Assembly (NCBI GenBank): GCA_030537525.1
Contig: JAUNVU010000005.1
Span: 19,172-83,171 of the forward strand
Reading direction: 5' to 3'
DNA length: 64,000 bases
Source of the DNA: Eubacteriales bacterium
Lineage (GTDB): Bacteria; Bacillota; Clostridia; Saccharofermentanales; DTU023
A program made the translations under genes and the position numbers. Positions 23,563 through 31,961 of this stretch are shown in pieces; within the stretch, counting starts at the first letter, position 1; the number at the start of each line of letters is the position of its first letter. The notes beneath the pieces are model-generated. The model was not told the origin of the DNA and ran no database searches. It worked only from the letters and a program-made list of their open reading frames with translations.

Positions 23563-25583
23563 GCAAGGAAAATAAGACAAGAAATGAAACTTTAAAGCAA
23601 GAAGCAGAAGAAAAACTAAATGAAGTTAAGCGCCGCCTCAGTGTGTCGGATATGAAAGGCACTCTCAAGCGCATTCTTGCCTATACTCAACAATACAAGT
23701 GGCTGTTTATATTTGCCCTATTCTTCAAAGCAGTTCGCTCTGGACTCTCGGTTGCGGCCAACGCACTTTTAAAACCTGTGGTTAATGCCGCCGTCAATCA
23801 AGGCATGTCAGAAGTTTTGCGCTATATTCTGCTGATGGCAATTGTCTACCTCGGATCAGTAATCGCCTTCTATCTTGGCGAGCGCCTGATCAATAAGATG
23901 GGTGAAAACGTCATCCAGACAGTGCGTTCAGACCTGTTCTCCCATATGCAGAAACTACCCCTGAGCTTCTTTGACTCCAGAAGTCATGGCGATCTGATGT
24001 CAGCTTACACCAACGATGTCGAAAATCTCAGTACAGCCCTCCAGGAGTCCCTCGGTACTCTAGTCACCCAGTCAGTATCCTTCATCGGTACCCTGATAGT
24101 GATGCTATGGCTGTCACCCGTGCTCTCCCTCATCGTCTTCGCCTCCCTAGCTCTGCAACTGATCTTAGTCCGCCTCATCTCCTTAAAATCTGCCGATTAC
24201 TTCCGTCGGAGACAGGCGGCTCTGGCTGACGTCAATGGTTTTATTGAAGAGATGATTGCGGGCCAGAAAGTCATCAAGGTCTTTAATCACGAGGAGGCCA
24301 CTCTTGACAACTTCAACTTTAAGAATCAAGGTTTGCGCAAGAGCGGCACCATGGCCAATGCTTTTTCAACCCTGATGATGCCCGTGATGATGAACCTCTC
24401 GCACGTCCAGTTTGCGATTCTGGCCATCATCGGCTCTATATTCACCATCCGCGGCAGCTTCGGCATGGACATCGGAACCCTAGTCGCCTTCTTAGAGGCC
24501 TCGAGAAATTTCTCTCAGCCAGTAGTACAAATTGCCCAGCAGTTCAACTCTCTGGTCGCTGCGGTCGCTGGTGCTGAAAGAGTCTTCGAAATCTTAGACA
24601 ACCCTGTTGAAGTGGACGAAGGTAATGTGCGAATGGTCGTCAAAGACGATGAAAGCTACTGGTTCATACCCCAGAGCACCCTCGAGGAGCAGCGCTTCCC
24701 AGCCACAGGATTACCCGTCTTGTTCAATGAGGCCGATCCCGTCAGAGCTTATGCGGAAGAATTCAAGGCCGCAAATGAGGCTTACTTCAAGGACATCTTC
24801 AAGTCTGGTAGCCTGAGCTTTGACGAAGCGGGCAACGCCTACCTACCAGTACGTGGTGATATCCGCTTTATCAATCTTGTCTTTGGCTATGAGCCAGATC
24901 AAACAGTCATTGACGATATCTCCCTTTATGCCAAACGCGCCCAAAAAATCGCCTTCGTTGGTTCCACAGGTGCTGGCAAGACCACCATAGTCAACCTGAT
25001 GAATCGCTTCTATGAAATTCGCGAAGGTTCAATCCTCTTTGACGGTATCGATATCCGCGATATTAAGAAGCAGGACTTACGAGCCGCCCTCGGCATGGTC
25101 TTGCAAGACATCCACCTCTTCTCAGGAACAGTCGAAGATAATATCCGTTACGGGCGACTAGATGCCAGCAGCGAAGAGATAGTCGCCGCCGCTAACTACG
25201 CCAATGCCCATGACTTCATCATGAGCCTACCTGACGGTTATCAACATCAGTTGAGCGCTGACGGCAGTAATCTATCTCAAGGTCAACGTCAGCTCCTCAG
25301 TATCGCCAGAGCAGCCGTTAAAGATCCTGAAGTGCTCATCTTGGACGAGGCGACTTCCTCCGTTGACACCCGTACCGAACGCCATATTGAACGCGGCATG
25401 GATCAGCTCATGGAAGGTCGAACATCTTTCGCCATTGCCCACCGCCTCTCTACTGTCCGCCATGCCGATGCCATCTTATTATTAGAAAACGGCAAGATCA
25501 TAGAGCGCGGTAACCACGATGAATTAATGGAAAAAGGCGGTCAGTACTACGCCCTTAACACAGGAAAGGCGAAACTCAGCTAA
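23559..25583 (+). CDS. heterodimeric ABC exporter subunit, catalytic (TM288/LmrD-like)
   Basis: Catalytic half of the exporter, 674 residues. A charged cytoplasmic N-terminus of about 40 residues precedes the six transmembrane helices. Between the membrane domain and the ATPase lies an extra segment (about 350-430) with few hydrophobic runs, which accounts for the greater length and occurs in LmrD-type subunits. The ATPase has STGAGKTT, signature LSQGQRQ (Gln in place of the first Gly), Walker B LILDEATSSVD with the catalytic Glu, and AHRLSTV. The altered signature would face the degenerate Walker site of the partner, as in TM287/288. Confidence 0.95.
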   Translation: MSKENKTRNETLKQEAEEKLNEVKRRLSVSDMKGTLKRILAYTQQYKWLFIFALFFKAVRSGLSVAANALLKPVVNAAVNQGMSEVLRYILLMAIVYLGSVIAFYLGERLINKMGENVIQTVRSDLFSHMQKLPLSFFDSRSHGDLMSAYTNDVENLSTALQESLGTLVTQSVSFIGTLIVMLWLSPVLSLIVFASLALQLILVRLISLKSADYFRRRQAALADVNGFIEEMIAGQKVIKVFNHEEATLDNFNFKNQGLRKSGTMANAFSTLMMPVMMNLSHVQFAILAIIGSIFTIRGSFGMDIGTLVAFLEASRNFSQPVVQIAQQFNSLVAAVAGAERVFEILDNPVEVDEGNVRMVVKDDESYWFIPQSTLEEQRFPATGLPVLFNEADPVRAYAEEFKAANEAYFKDIFKSGSLSFDEAGNAYLPVRGDIRFINLVFGYEPDQTVIDDISLYAKRAQKIAFVGSTGAGKTTIVNLMNRFYEIREGSILFDGIDIRDIKKQDLRAALGMVLQDIHLFSGTVEDNIRYGRLDASSEEIVAAANYANAHDFIMSLPDGYQHQLSADGSNLSQGQRQLLSIARAAVKDPEVLILDEATSSVDTRTERHIERGMDQLMEGRTSFAIAHRLSTVRHADAILLLENGKIIERGNHDELMEKGGQYYALNTGKAKLS

Positions 25584-25593
25584 ATTAAGATTC

Positions 25594-25622
25594 TTGACAT
25601 GTTAGCCATGCGCAACTATAGT
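25594..25622 (+). promoter_or_regulatory. strong sigma-A type promoter
   Basis: Perfect TTGACA (25594-25599), exactly 17 bases, TATAGT (25617-25622). It drives the DUF3793 and flavodoxin genes, with a leader of about 30 bases. Confidence 0.8.
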
Positions 25623-25658
25623 AAGGCCGAGCTAATTCAGTGAAAGGCAGGGCTTCAT

Positions 25659-26279
25659 TTGGCCGCAAACAGCAGCTATCAAGATATCCTTTTAGTGCAG
25701 CACTGCCATGCCGTTTTAGCTGGCCTGAAGATTGCCAATTACTTCTGCTTGCCCAAGAGCAAGAATCTGGAGAGACAACTCGCCCAGTGGTCGAAGCACT
25801 TCGCCGACTGGGATCTAAAATACAAGATTCTCTGTCACTGCCCTGGCAAGCTCGGTATCTACATCTACAATGAAGAGCTCTTGGCAGAGCGCCTGCAAGA
25901 CGAGCGCAGCAGGAATTTTCTCAGGACTTATGGCTATGAAGACTTAGAACCAGAGGCCGCTTTAAAGAAATTATCCAGCAGACTCAAGTGCAGCTTAATA
26001 AAAGATTGCAGCTGCCCCCAGGAGAGCTTCCCTCACGAACTCGGCGTCTTTCTGGGCTATCCCCAGGCAGATGTCGAAAGTTTCATCTCAGAAGCAGGCA
26101 AGAACTACTTGTATTCTGGCAATTGGAAGGTATATCACGACGTCCAAGCGGCTAAGCGCTGCTTTGACCAATATAATCTATCACTGATTTATCTGCGCGA
26201 GAGCATCAAGAGAGGTCGCGACCTCAGTCTCGCCTTGCAGAGAATCAGAGCCTACATGGCAAGAAGGAGGTCACTATGA
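25659..26279 (+). CDS. DUF3793 family protein
   Basis: Soluble protein of unknown function, 206 residues, probably starting at TTG 25659; an in-frame TGA at 25641 leaves no earlier start and AAAGGCAGGG provides a modest ribosome site. Typical DUF3793 elements are HCHAVLAGLKIAN, YNEELLAERL, HELGVFLGYPQADVESFI and a Tyr/Trp-rich YSGNWKVYHD. Cysteines are numerous (CHC, CSC) but do not form a clear metal motif. It overlaps the flavodoxin gene by 4 bases; the same pairing is common in Clostridia, suggesting a redox-related role. Confidence 0.87.
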   Translation: MAANSSYQDILLVQHCHAVLAGLKIANYFCLPKSKNLERQLAQWSKHFADWDLKYKILCHCPGKLGIYIYNEELLAERLQDERSRNFLRTYGYEDLEPEAALKKLSSRLKCSLIKDCSCPQESFPHELGVFLGYPQADVESFISEAGKNYLYSGNWKVYHDVQAAKRCFDQYNLSLIYLRESIKRGRDLSLALQRIRAYMARRRSL

Positions 26280-26695
26280 TCGGAATCGTCTATTGGACAG
26301 GTACTGGTAACACTGAAGAAATGGCAAAACTCATCGCCGAAGCTGCACAGGCTAAGGGTGCAGAAGTCAAGCTTATGGAAGTCTCAGACTTCGATACCGC
26401 AACCGTAAAGGACTACGACGTTCTAGCTCTTGGCTGCCCCGCAATGGGTGACGAGGTTCTAGAAGAGAGCGAATTCCAGCCCATGTGGGATGAAATTAAA
26501 GAGGAACTCGCTGGTCGCAAGGCAGCACTCTTCGGCTCTTACAGCTGGGCTGACGGCGAGTGGATGGAGAATTGGGATGCAGAAGCTAAAGAGCTCGGTA
26601 TCAACCTAGTTACCCCCTCACTCCCAGTCTATGAAGCTCCAGAAGGTGAGTCAGAAGACCAGTGCAGACAGTTCGGTGAGGCCCTAGCCCAATAA
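26276..26695 (+). CDS. flavodoxin
   Basis: Small FMN electron carrier, 139 residues. The phosphate-binding loop TGTGNTE is at 8-14. The two flavin loops are seen as GCPAMGDE near 60 and SYSWADGEWM near 92. The length is normal for short-chain flavodoxins. Coupled to the DUF3793 gene by an ATGA overlap and separated from the convergent recR by a single base, with no terminator room. The redox partner is unknown. Confidence 0.94.
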   Translation: MIGIVYWTGTGNTEEMAKLIAEAAQAKGAEVKLMEVSDFDTATVKDYDVLALGCPAMGDEVLEESEFQPMWDEIKEELAGRKAALFGSYSWADGEWMENWDAEAKELGINLVTPSLPVYEAPEGESEDQCRQFGEALAQ

Positions 26696-26696
26696 G

Positions 26697-27299
26697 CTAG
26701 ATTTCACGACGGCCCTCGATAGCCTGACTGAGTGTCAACTCATCAACAAAATCCAATTCCCCGCCGGCCGGTAGTCCACTGGCTAGGCGGGTTATTTTTA
26801 GCCCTGCTGGCGCCAAAAGCCTGGCGATGTAGAGCCCTGTGGCTTCTCCCTCCGGCGAGGGATTGAGGGCTAAGATCAGCTCTTCGACTTCAGGCTGCTC
26901 TTGTAGTCGCTGAATCAATTCTGGCAGCTTGATCTCTTCAGGCCCAATATTCTTCAGTGGCGAAATCACACCATGCAAGACGTGGTAGAGGCCGTGATAA
27001 GCTGAGCTGCGCTCTATGGCATTTAGATCTCTTGCCGACTCCAAGACGCAGATGCTCTTCCTATCCCGCTTGAAGTCGCTGCAAATTGGACAGGGATCTG
27101 TGTCTGAGAGATTGCAACATTCAGAGCAAAAGCTCGTACCTAGCCTCGCCTCGCGAATTGCCGTGGCGAGCTCGAGAGCTTCTTCTTCCGGCCTCTCTAA
27201 GAGGTGAAAGGCCAAGCGCTGAGCCGTCTTCTTGCCAACTCCCGGCAGCTTGGACAGCTCAGCGATTAACTTGTCTAGTAGTGGTGAAAAAGCGACCAT
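26697..27299 (-). CDS. recR: recombination protein RecR
   Basis: DNA-repair clamp-loading protein of the RecFOR pathway, 200 residues. Helix-hairpin-helix LSKLPGVGKKTAQRLAFHL at 14-32, a Cys4 zinc site CSECCNLSDTDPCPIC near 57-72, then a Toprim domain with ICVLESARD and LNPSPEGEATGLY. Its start overlaps the stop of ybaB, which it follows in the conserved dnaX-ybaB-recR order. Confidence 0.96.
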   Translation of the reverse strand: MVAFSPLLDKLIAELSKLPGVGKKTAQRLAFHLLERPEEEALELATAIREARLGTSFCSECCNLSDTDPCPICSDFKRDRKSICVLESARDLNAIERSSAYHGLYHVLHGVISPLKNIGPEEIKLPELIQRLQEQPEVEELILALNPSPEGEATGLYIARLLAPAGLKITRLASGLPAGGELDFVDELTLSQAIEGRREI

Positions 27300-27652
27300 T
27301 AAAAGCCCATCATACCGCCCAGTCCGCCAAGGCCTGGAACTGACTGCATATGCGCTTCAACATCTGCGTCCAATTTGCGCATAGCCTCATTGACGGCAGC
27401 AAGGACTAGATCCTGCAGCATTTCAACATCATCTGGATCGATTATCTCTTGCTTGATTGTAATAGCTTCAATTTGGTGTTGGGCATTGACCTTAACTGTT
27501 ACGACACCGCCACCAGCACTGGCTTCGGCCTTCATCTCGCTGGTTTCGGCCTGAGCCTTCTCCAACTGCTGTTGCATCTTCTGGGCCTGGGCCATAATTT
27601 GATTCATATTGCCACCCATACCGCCCATCTTGGGCATTCTTCTTTTAGCCAT
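27299..27652 (-). CDS. YbaB/EbfC nucleoid-associated protein
   Basis: Small DNA-binding protein of 117 residues that lies between dnaX and recR in most bacteria. The N-terminus is Met/Gly-rich ([15 protein letters not shown]), followed by the helical [12 protein letters not shown], the strand [15 protein letters not shown] and [13 protein letters not shown]. The C-terminus is again Gly/Met-rich. It sits 15 bases after dnaX. Confidence 0.95.
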   Translation of the reverse strand: MAKRRMPKMGGMGGNMNQIMAQAQKMQQQLEKAQAETSEMKAEASAGGGVVTVKVNAQHQIEAITIKQEIIDPDDVEMLQDLVLAAVNEAMRKLDADVEAHMQSVPGLGGLGGMMGF

Positions 27653-27667
27653 GATTTCCTCCTATAG

Positions 27668-29518
27668 CTATTCTGCTTGTACTTCTATTTTATTTTCTTG
27701 AGCGAGCTTGCGAATTTTTTGCGCCCACTCTGGTTCGTCTGGATTAAAATTTTCTCCACTATTGCTCTGGCCGAGCTTGAATTCTAAGCCACAAGCTGCG
27801 CCCCTGCTAGTCTCCAGCGCCCGCCTGATCACCTCTTGATTGTCACGGCGCGTGATGGCCTGGTAAAGAGCTTCCTCTGGCGCTCCATAGAGCACCTGGA
27901 AGCTGCCATTTTCATAAGTCACCTTGGCAGATGATAAGAGCATCTGCAGATCAATGCGGGGGAGACGCTGTAATTCCTTCAAGGCGCCTTGCCAAACTCT
28001 CTCTGCAGCCTCAGGGCTTAGATCGTCAGCTGGGCTCAGCTCTATATTCTCCGCAGCCTGCTCCAGTATAGGCATTGGCTCTGGATCTTGTGCTGGCTCT
28101 GCCGTGGAGTCGACTGTGGTCTCAGTCTCCAACTTGGCTTTAGGCTCAGCTACTGCTTCGACTTCAATTTTAGCCTCAGCTCTTGCTTCTTGCTCAGTAT
28201 CAAGCTCATTAGCAGCTGTATACTCTACTTGATTATCAGGTGGAATTTCAAAATCTCTTGAAGAAACTGGCTCTGCTGCCTCATTCTCGACTCTTGCTGC
28301 CACAGGCTCTTCTATTTCGAGCTCATCTATTTCAGGCTCAAATTCTTCCACTACTGTTTCAGCCTCAAGCCCAGCTCTCGCTTCTGGCTCTGCGGCTCCA
28401 AGTTCTGCCTCTTCATAGTTCAGATCTCTGGCATACTTCTTCGACAGGGCTATCAATGAGACATCGAGAATTGCCGACTTATTACCTGCGTAGCGCAGCT
28501 CGGGGTAGAGCCCTGCAATTTCTGGTACCAATTCTAGTAGCTGTTCTGCTGGCAAGAGATTGGCAAGCTGGCTTGCCGTCTTCTGCAATTCACGGCTGCG
28601 CTCTGCCAGGAGCTTGCCAGACTTGTCAAGCTTCGCAATTAGAATGTCGCGCAAGAAGCCCGCCCACTCATTGACGAAGGAGGCGAGGTCGCGGCCAGAG
28701 CTGTCTAACTCGCGGCTTAGTTCGAGTAGTCTAGCCAGCTGACCCGCGGCCAGGGCTGTTGTCAGCTCGGCCATGAAATCATAGGCTATGAGACCAGTGA
28801 GGGCGAGAATGCGCTCTACCTGAATCTCTTCGGAACCACTGGCTGAAGCCTGGTCTAATAGGGAAATAGCGTCGCGTAAAGAACCATCTGCCAGGGAGGC
28901 AATCTGGTCGAGGGCAGCGTCGCTAATCTTGATCTTTTCAATCTTGCTGATCTTGCTAAGTCTGCCAGCAATTTCGACTCGACCCAGGCGCCGAAAGTCA
29001 TAGCGCTGACAGCGTGAAGTAATAGTTTCCGGTATCCTCTGCACTTCTGTCGTCGCCAAGATAAAAATAACGTGTTCTGGGGGTTCTTCTAGAGTTTTCA
29101 ACAGGGCATTGAAAGCACCTGTGGAGAGCATGTGGACCTCGTCAATAATATAGACCTTGTACTTCGCCTTAGCTGGGAGATAGTGCAGATCTTCTGTCAA
29201 TTGACGGATATTATCTACTGAGTTGTGGGAGGCTGCGTCCATCTCGACTATGTCCATGAGACTGCCATCTTCTGCCGCCTGGCATATCGCACATTCACGA
29301 CAGGGATTACCATCAATGGGCTGTTCACAGTTCACGGCCTTCGCCAATATCTTGGCCACGGAGGTCTTGCCTGTACCCCGTGAGCCGCAGAATAAGAAGG
29401 CATGGGCAAAATCGCGATTCTTCACACTCTGCTGCAATGCATCTACTACATCTTCTTGACCAACTACATCAGTGAAGCTCTGTGGACGCCAGGCTCGGTA
29501 TAGGGCTAGGTGGGACAT
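27668..29518 (-). CDS. dnaX: DNA polymerase III subunit gamma/tau
   Basis: Clamp-loader ATPase, 616 residues from the ATG at 29518. An in-frame ATG at 29533 is rejected because the codons after it form the Shine-Dalgarno AAGGAGG. P-loop GSRGTGKTS from residue 45, zinc cysteines CEQPIDGNPCRECAIC near 66-81, Walker B IIDEVHM near 124. The region from about 395 to 500 is a low-complexity Glu/Ala/Val/Pro linker typical of tau, before a C-terminal domain that would contact the polymerase. I saw no clear slippery site for a short gamma form. Confidence 0.96.
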   Translation of the reverse strand: MSHLALYRAWRPQSFTDVVGQEDVVDALQQSVKNRDFAHAFLFCGSRGTGKTSVAKILAKAVNCEQPIDGNPCRECAICQAAEDGSLMDIVEMDAASHNSVDNIRQLTEDLHYLPAKAKYKVYIIDEVHMLSTGAFNALLKTLEEPPEHVIFILATTEVQRIPETITSRCQRYDFRRLGRVEIAGRLSKISKIEKIKISDAALDQIASLADGSLRDAISLLDQASASGSEEIQVERILALTGLIAYDFMAELTTALAAGQLARLLELSRELDSSGRDLASFVNEWAGFLRDILIAKLDKSGKLLAERSRELQKTASQLANLLPAEQLLELVPEIAGLYPELRYAGNKSAILDVSLIALSKKYARDLNYEEAELGAAEPEARAGLEAETVVEEFEPEIDELEIEEPVAARVENEAAEPVSSRDFEIPPDNQVEYTAANELDTEQEARAEAKIEVEAVAEPKAKLETETTVDSTAEPAQDPEPMPILEQAAENIELSPADDLSPEAAERVWQGALKELQRLPRIDLQMLLSSAKVTYENGSFQVLYGAPEEALYQAITRRDNQEVIRRALETSRGAACGLEFKLGQSNSGENFNPDEPEWAQKIRKLAQENKIEVQAE

Positions 29519-29533
29519 CGAGGCCTCCTTCAT

Positions 29534-29555
29534 CTAATAGACTTCTAATAGACTT
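29534..29555. repeat. 11-bp tandem duplication between SRP RNA and dnaX
   Basis: CTAATAGACTT occurs twice in succession (29534-29544, 29545-29555), exactly filling the gap between the SRP RNA 3' end and the dnaX Shine-Dalgarno region. No U run for termination is visible here, so SRP RNA and dnaX may share a transcript. Confidence 0.8.
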
Positions 29556-29556
29556 C

Positions 29557-29697
29557 GCCGAGCCCGACCTGCGGCTGGCAGGCACCCCCGCGGCGCATAC
29601 GGTTGACCGCTTACCGCTGCTACCTTCCAGTCCTGACGGGGTTCACGGGCCGCATCGCACGGGACCAACACAGCTGCAGGTCGCGCTCGGCGCTAAC
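29557..29697 (-). ncRNA. ffs: signal recognition particle RNA (short form)
   Basis: The conserved helix-8 core GTCAGGACTGGAAGGTAGCAG, with the GGAA tetraloop, is centred near 29620. The 5' TGTTGGT motif precedes it and the terminal stem GCCGAGC/GCTCGGC plus GACCTGC/GCAGGTC closes the molecule (29557-29563 with 29685-29691). Length is about 140 nt, so there is no room for the Alu domain of the roughly 270-nt Bacillus scRNA. Position upstream of dnaX matches Bacillus. Exact ends are inferred from pairing and promoter distance. Confidence 0.93.
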
Positions 29698-29704
29698 GTT
29701 TTAA

Positions 29705-29713
29705 ATTATAACA
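29705..29713 (-). promoter_or_regulatory. SRP RNA promoter (extended -10)
   Basis: Minus strand TGT-TATAAT, ending 7-8 bases before the predicted RNA start near 29697. No good -35 is seen; the motif lies just after the divIC stop codon. Confidence 0.6.
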
Positions 29714-29718
29714 TATTT

Positions 29719-30033
29719 CTATTCAATGAAGATAAGTTCGTCACTCTTGACCAAGCCCAGCTTGTCACGGGCAATTCTCTCCAGAGATTCAGAAGAGCCG
29801 ACTTGGGCTTCCTGTTCTTCTAAATCATATGCTTGGGCTTCGAGTAGACTCAACTCACGTTCGAGGGCAATCTGTTCACGGCGGAGACGCTCCATTTCCT
29901 GATCCTGACGTAGATAGGTCTTCGCCGCAACCGCGAGCACTATGAGCATTACCATACAGAAACACAGCCTGCGAATTAGACTGAAGGCCGATTTCTGTCG
30001 CTCTTTCTTAATCTGTTCTGAATAAGATGCCAT
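29719..30033 (-). CDS. divIC: cell-division protein, DivIC/FtsB family
   Basis: Single-pass septum protein, 104 residues from the ATG at 30033, which follows GAGGAGG; a longer frame upstream lacks a ribosome site. A basic N-terminus (KKERQK), a transmembrane helix (about 20-40), then a coiled coil rich in Glu/Leu/Arg (about 45-80) and the DivIC-type ending ERIARDKLGLVKSDELIF. Divergent from mazG; in Bacillus divIC is the last gene of the mazG-rqcP cluster, so the local order has been rearranged. Confidence 0.88.
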   Translation of the reverse strand: MASYSEQIKKERQKSAFSLIRRLCFCMVMLIVLAVAAKTYLRQDQEMERLRREQIALERELSLLEAQAYDLEEQEAQVGSSESLERIARDKLGLVKSDELIFIE

Positions 30034-30160
30034 AAGCCTCCTCTTCCATATAGTGCTTGAGATCCAAGCGTAAATCAAGCCTGTAATATTAATGTAAAAT
30101 GACAGCTAGTATTCTTAATTTGAGCTCTTTAGTGTATGATTATTCTTTAGGGAGGTAATT

Positions 30161-30964
30161 ATGAAGCTTAAGGACAAATATGATTTCAACGAACTCCTTG
30201 AGATCATCCGCCATCTGCGCTCCCCTGACGGCTGTCCCTGGGATCGCGAGCAGACTCACGAGTCCATGCGTGGCAATCTCTTAGAAGAGAGCTACGAAGT
30301 GGTCGACGCTATAGATGAGCAAAATAGTACCAACCTCAAGGAAGAACTTGGCGATCTCTTATTACAAGTCCTCTTACTTTCAGAAATTGCCGCTGCTAAT
30401 CAGCAATTCACCCTAGATGATGTCATCACTGAACTCAGTCAGAAACTAATCAGAAGGCATACCCATGTCTTTGGTACAAGTCGCGCGGAAAACAGTTCCC
30501 AGGCTCTTGCCAACTGGCAGAAGCAGAAGGCCAAGGAGCGTAAGAGCAAATTAATTGCCGAGCGCTTCTCTACTGTCCCGCGCGCCATGCCAGGCTTAAA
30601 GCGTGGCCAGAAGGTCCAGGATATTGCCGCTGAATATAATTTCGACTGGACAGAGCCAGAAGCAGTTTTTGCCAAACTAGATGAGGAGATCTCTGAGTTA
30701 AAAGAGGCCCTAGCTAGTGGTAAGCAAGCGGCCATCACCGAAGAAGCAGGCGACTGTCTTCTGGTCATGGCCAACCTCTGCCGTCACCTCCAGGTGGATG
30801 CCGAGCTGGCTCTCAAGCAAAGTGTTGATAAATTCACTCGCCGCGTTAGTCAAATGGAGAAACTGATGTTAGAAGACGGCCTGCCAGCAGGTCCCTTCGA
30901 CTCCGATCTCAGCAATGAGTACTACGAGCGAATGAAAATCTTAGAAAAAGGAGAGAGAATTTGA
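30161..30964 (+). CDS. mazG: nucleoside triphosphate pyrophosphohydrolase MazG
   Basis: House-cleaning NTP pyrophosphatase of 267 residues with two MazG domains. The first has RSPDGCPWDREQTHESM, EESYEV and ELGDLLLQV; the second has EEISELKEAL and EEAGDCLLVMANL, the acidic pairs that bind magnesium. The strong GGAGG is at about 30151. Its stop is shared with the TTG start of the next gene (TTGA), so the two are translationally coupled. Confidence 0.95.
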   Translation: MKLKDKYDFNELLEIIRHLRSPDGCPWDREQTHESMRGNLLEESYEVVDAIDEQNSTNLKEELGDLLLQVLLLSEIAAANQQFTLDDVITELSQKLIRRHTHVFGTSRAENSSQALANWQKQKAKERKSKLIAERFSTVPRAMPGLKRGQKVQDIAAEYNFDWTEPEAVFAKLDEEISELKEALASGKQAAITEEAGDCLLVMANLCRHLQVDAELALKQSVDKFTRRVSQMEKLMLEDGLPAGPFDSDLSNEYYERMKILEKGERI

Positions 30965-31941
30965 AAATAGTCACCCCGGAACAAATCGAGCTCAGCCAAT
31001 TAAATGACGAACTCTTTATCCCCAGTGGTGCGGAGTCCATTGTACAGGCAGAGATTGACAAGGAACTCAGTAGACTAGCCAAGGTCTACGGCCATGCTGA
31101 GAGTCTGCAGGCCGGCACCGAGCTGGCAGCTGGCGACCTCGTCGAACTCGCCATGCAGAGCTCGAACGAACGCTTTAACCGTCAGCTAAAGATCAAACTG
31201 GGCCGTGGCCTGTTTGCGCCTGAGCTAGAGAACCTCCTCATCGGTACTAAGCTCGGTGACGAGGCATCTTATGATTTCCACTTTAAGGGAGATGCTGTCC
31301 AAGTACAGGTTCACAGCCTCTCTGCCGAGCGGCAGATTCCGCATCCTATCGATGATGCCCTCATTTCTGAGGCTGGTCAGGAAGAGGATAAGCTGTACAG
31401 TGGTTTGAGCACAGTCCAAGAGTTCAAGAATCGTTTGCGCAGCGCCCATCTTGGCAGCTTAATCCACACACAGGTCGTCTCCAGAGCCTACCAGGCAGCC
31501 ATTGAGCTACTGGCCAGAGAGTCTGGTATCCAGCCGACTGAGTCTGAGTTCCAGGCTCACATCGCGAAGACTCAAGAGAAGTTCGAGGCCGACCTAAGCG
31601 CAAGTGGTAACGATCTTTTAAGCTCGTATCAAGAATACTTCGGCCCGGAGGCCAAGGATCTTGAAAGCGCTCGACAAATTCTGGCAGAAACTGCCAAATC
31701 AGAACTTGTCAGGCTGCAATATGCCGAGGCTTTGGCCAAGCATGACGATTTACACTATAGTGAAAAGGACTATGAGCGCGAACTCTCCGAATATGCTGAC
31801 GAAAGCGGCATAGATTTGGCAGAGTTTAAAGATAAGTTTCCCTTCGAGCTGTGGCTGACTGGCAAGGTTGAAGAGAACCTGAGTTCCAGGCTCATACCTG
31901 AACTCAAGAAACGCGCAAAACATCTGAATGGTCTCGACTAA
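30961..31941 (+). CDS. trigger-factor-like protein without the ribosome-binding domain
   Basis: 326 residues, TTG start overlapping the mazG stop. Residues about 52-125 resemble the FKBP-type domain of trigger factor (AAGDLVELAM, then FAPELENLLIGTKLGDE). Residues 128-326 are helical and resemble the trigger factor C-terminal chaperone arms (STVQEFKNRLR, and later ESGIQPTESEFQAHI). The usual N-terminal ribosome-docking domain with its GFRxGK loop is absent; only about 50 residues precede the FKBP part. No signal peptide. A cytosolic chaperone or isomerase role is inferred; the canonical tig gene is presumably elsewhere. Confidence 0.75.
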   Translation: MKIVTPEQIELSQLNDELFIPSGAESIVQAEIDKELSRLAKVYGHAESLQAGTELAAGDLVELAMQSSNERFNRQLKIKLGRGLFAPELENLLIGTKLGDEASYDFHFKGDAVQVQVHSLSAERQIPHPIDDALISEAGQEEDKLYSGLSTVQEFKNRLRSAHLGSLIHTQVVSRAYQAAIELLARESGIQPTESEFQAHIAKTQEKFEADLSASGNDLLSSYQEYFGPEAKDLESARQILAETAKSELVRLQYAEALAKHDDLHYSEKDYERELSEYADESGIDLAEFKDKFPFELWLTGKVEENLSSRLIPELKKRAKHLNGLD

Positions 31942-31961
31942 TTCAGTAGAAAGAGATAGCT

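Noticed and set aside
28240..28674. 144-codon plus-strand Leu-rich frame opposite dnaX
   Set aside because: Mirrors the low-complexity Glu/Ala linker of tau.
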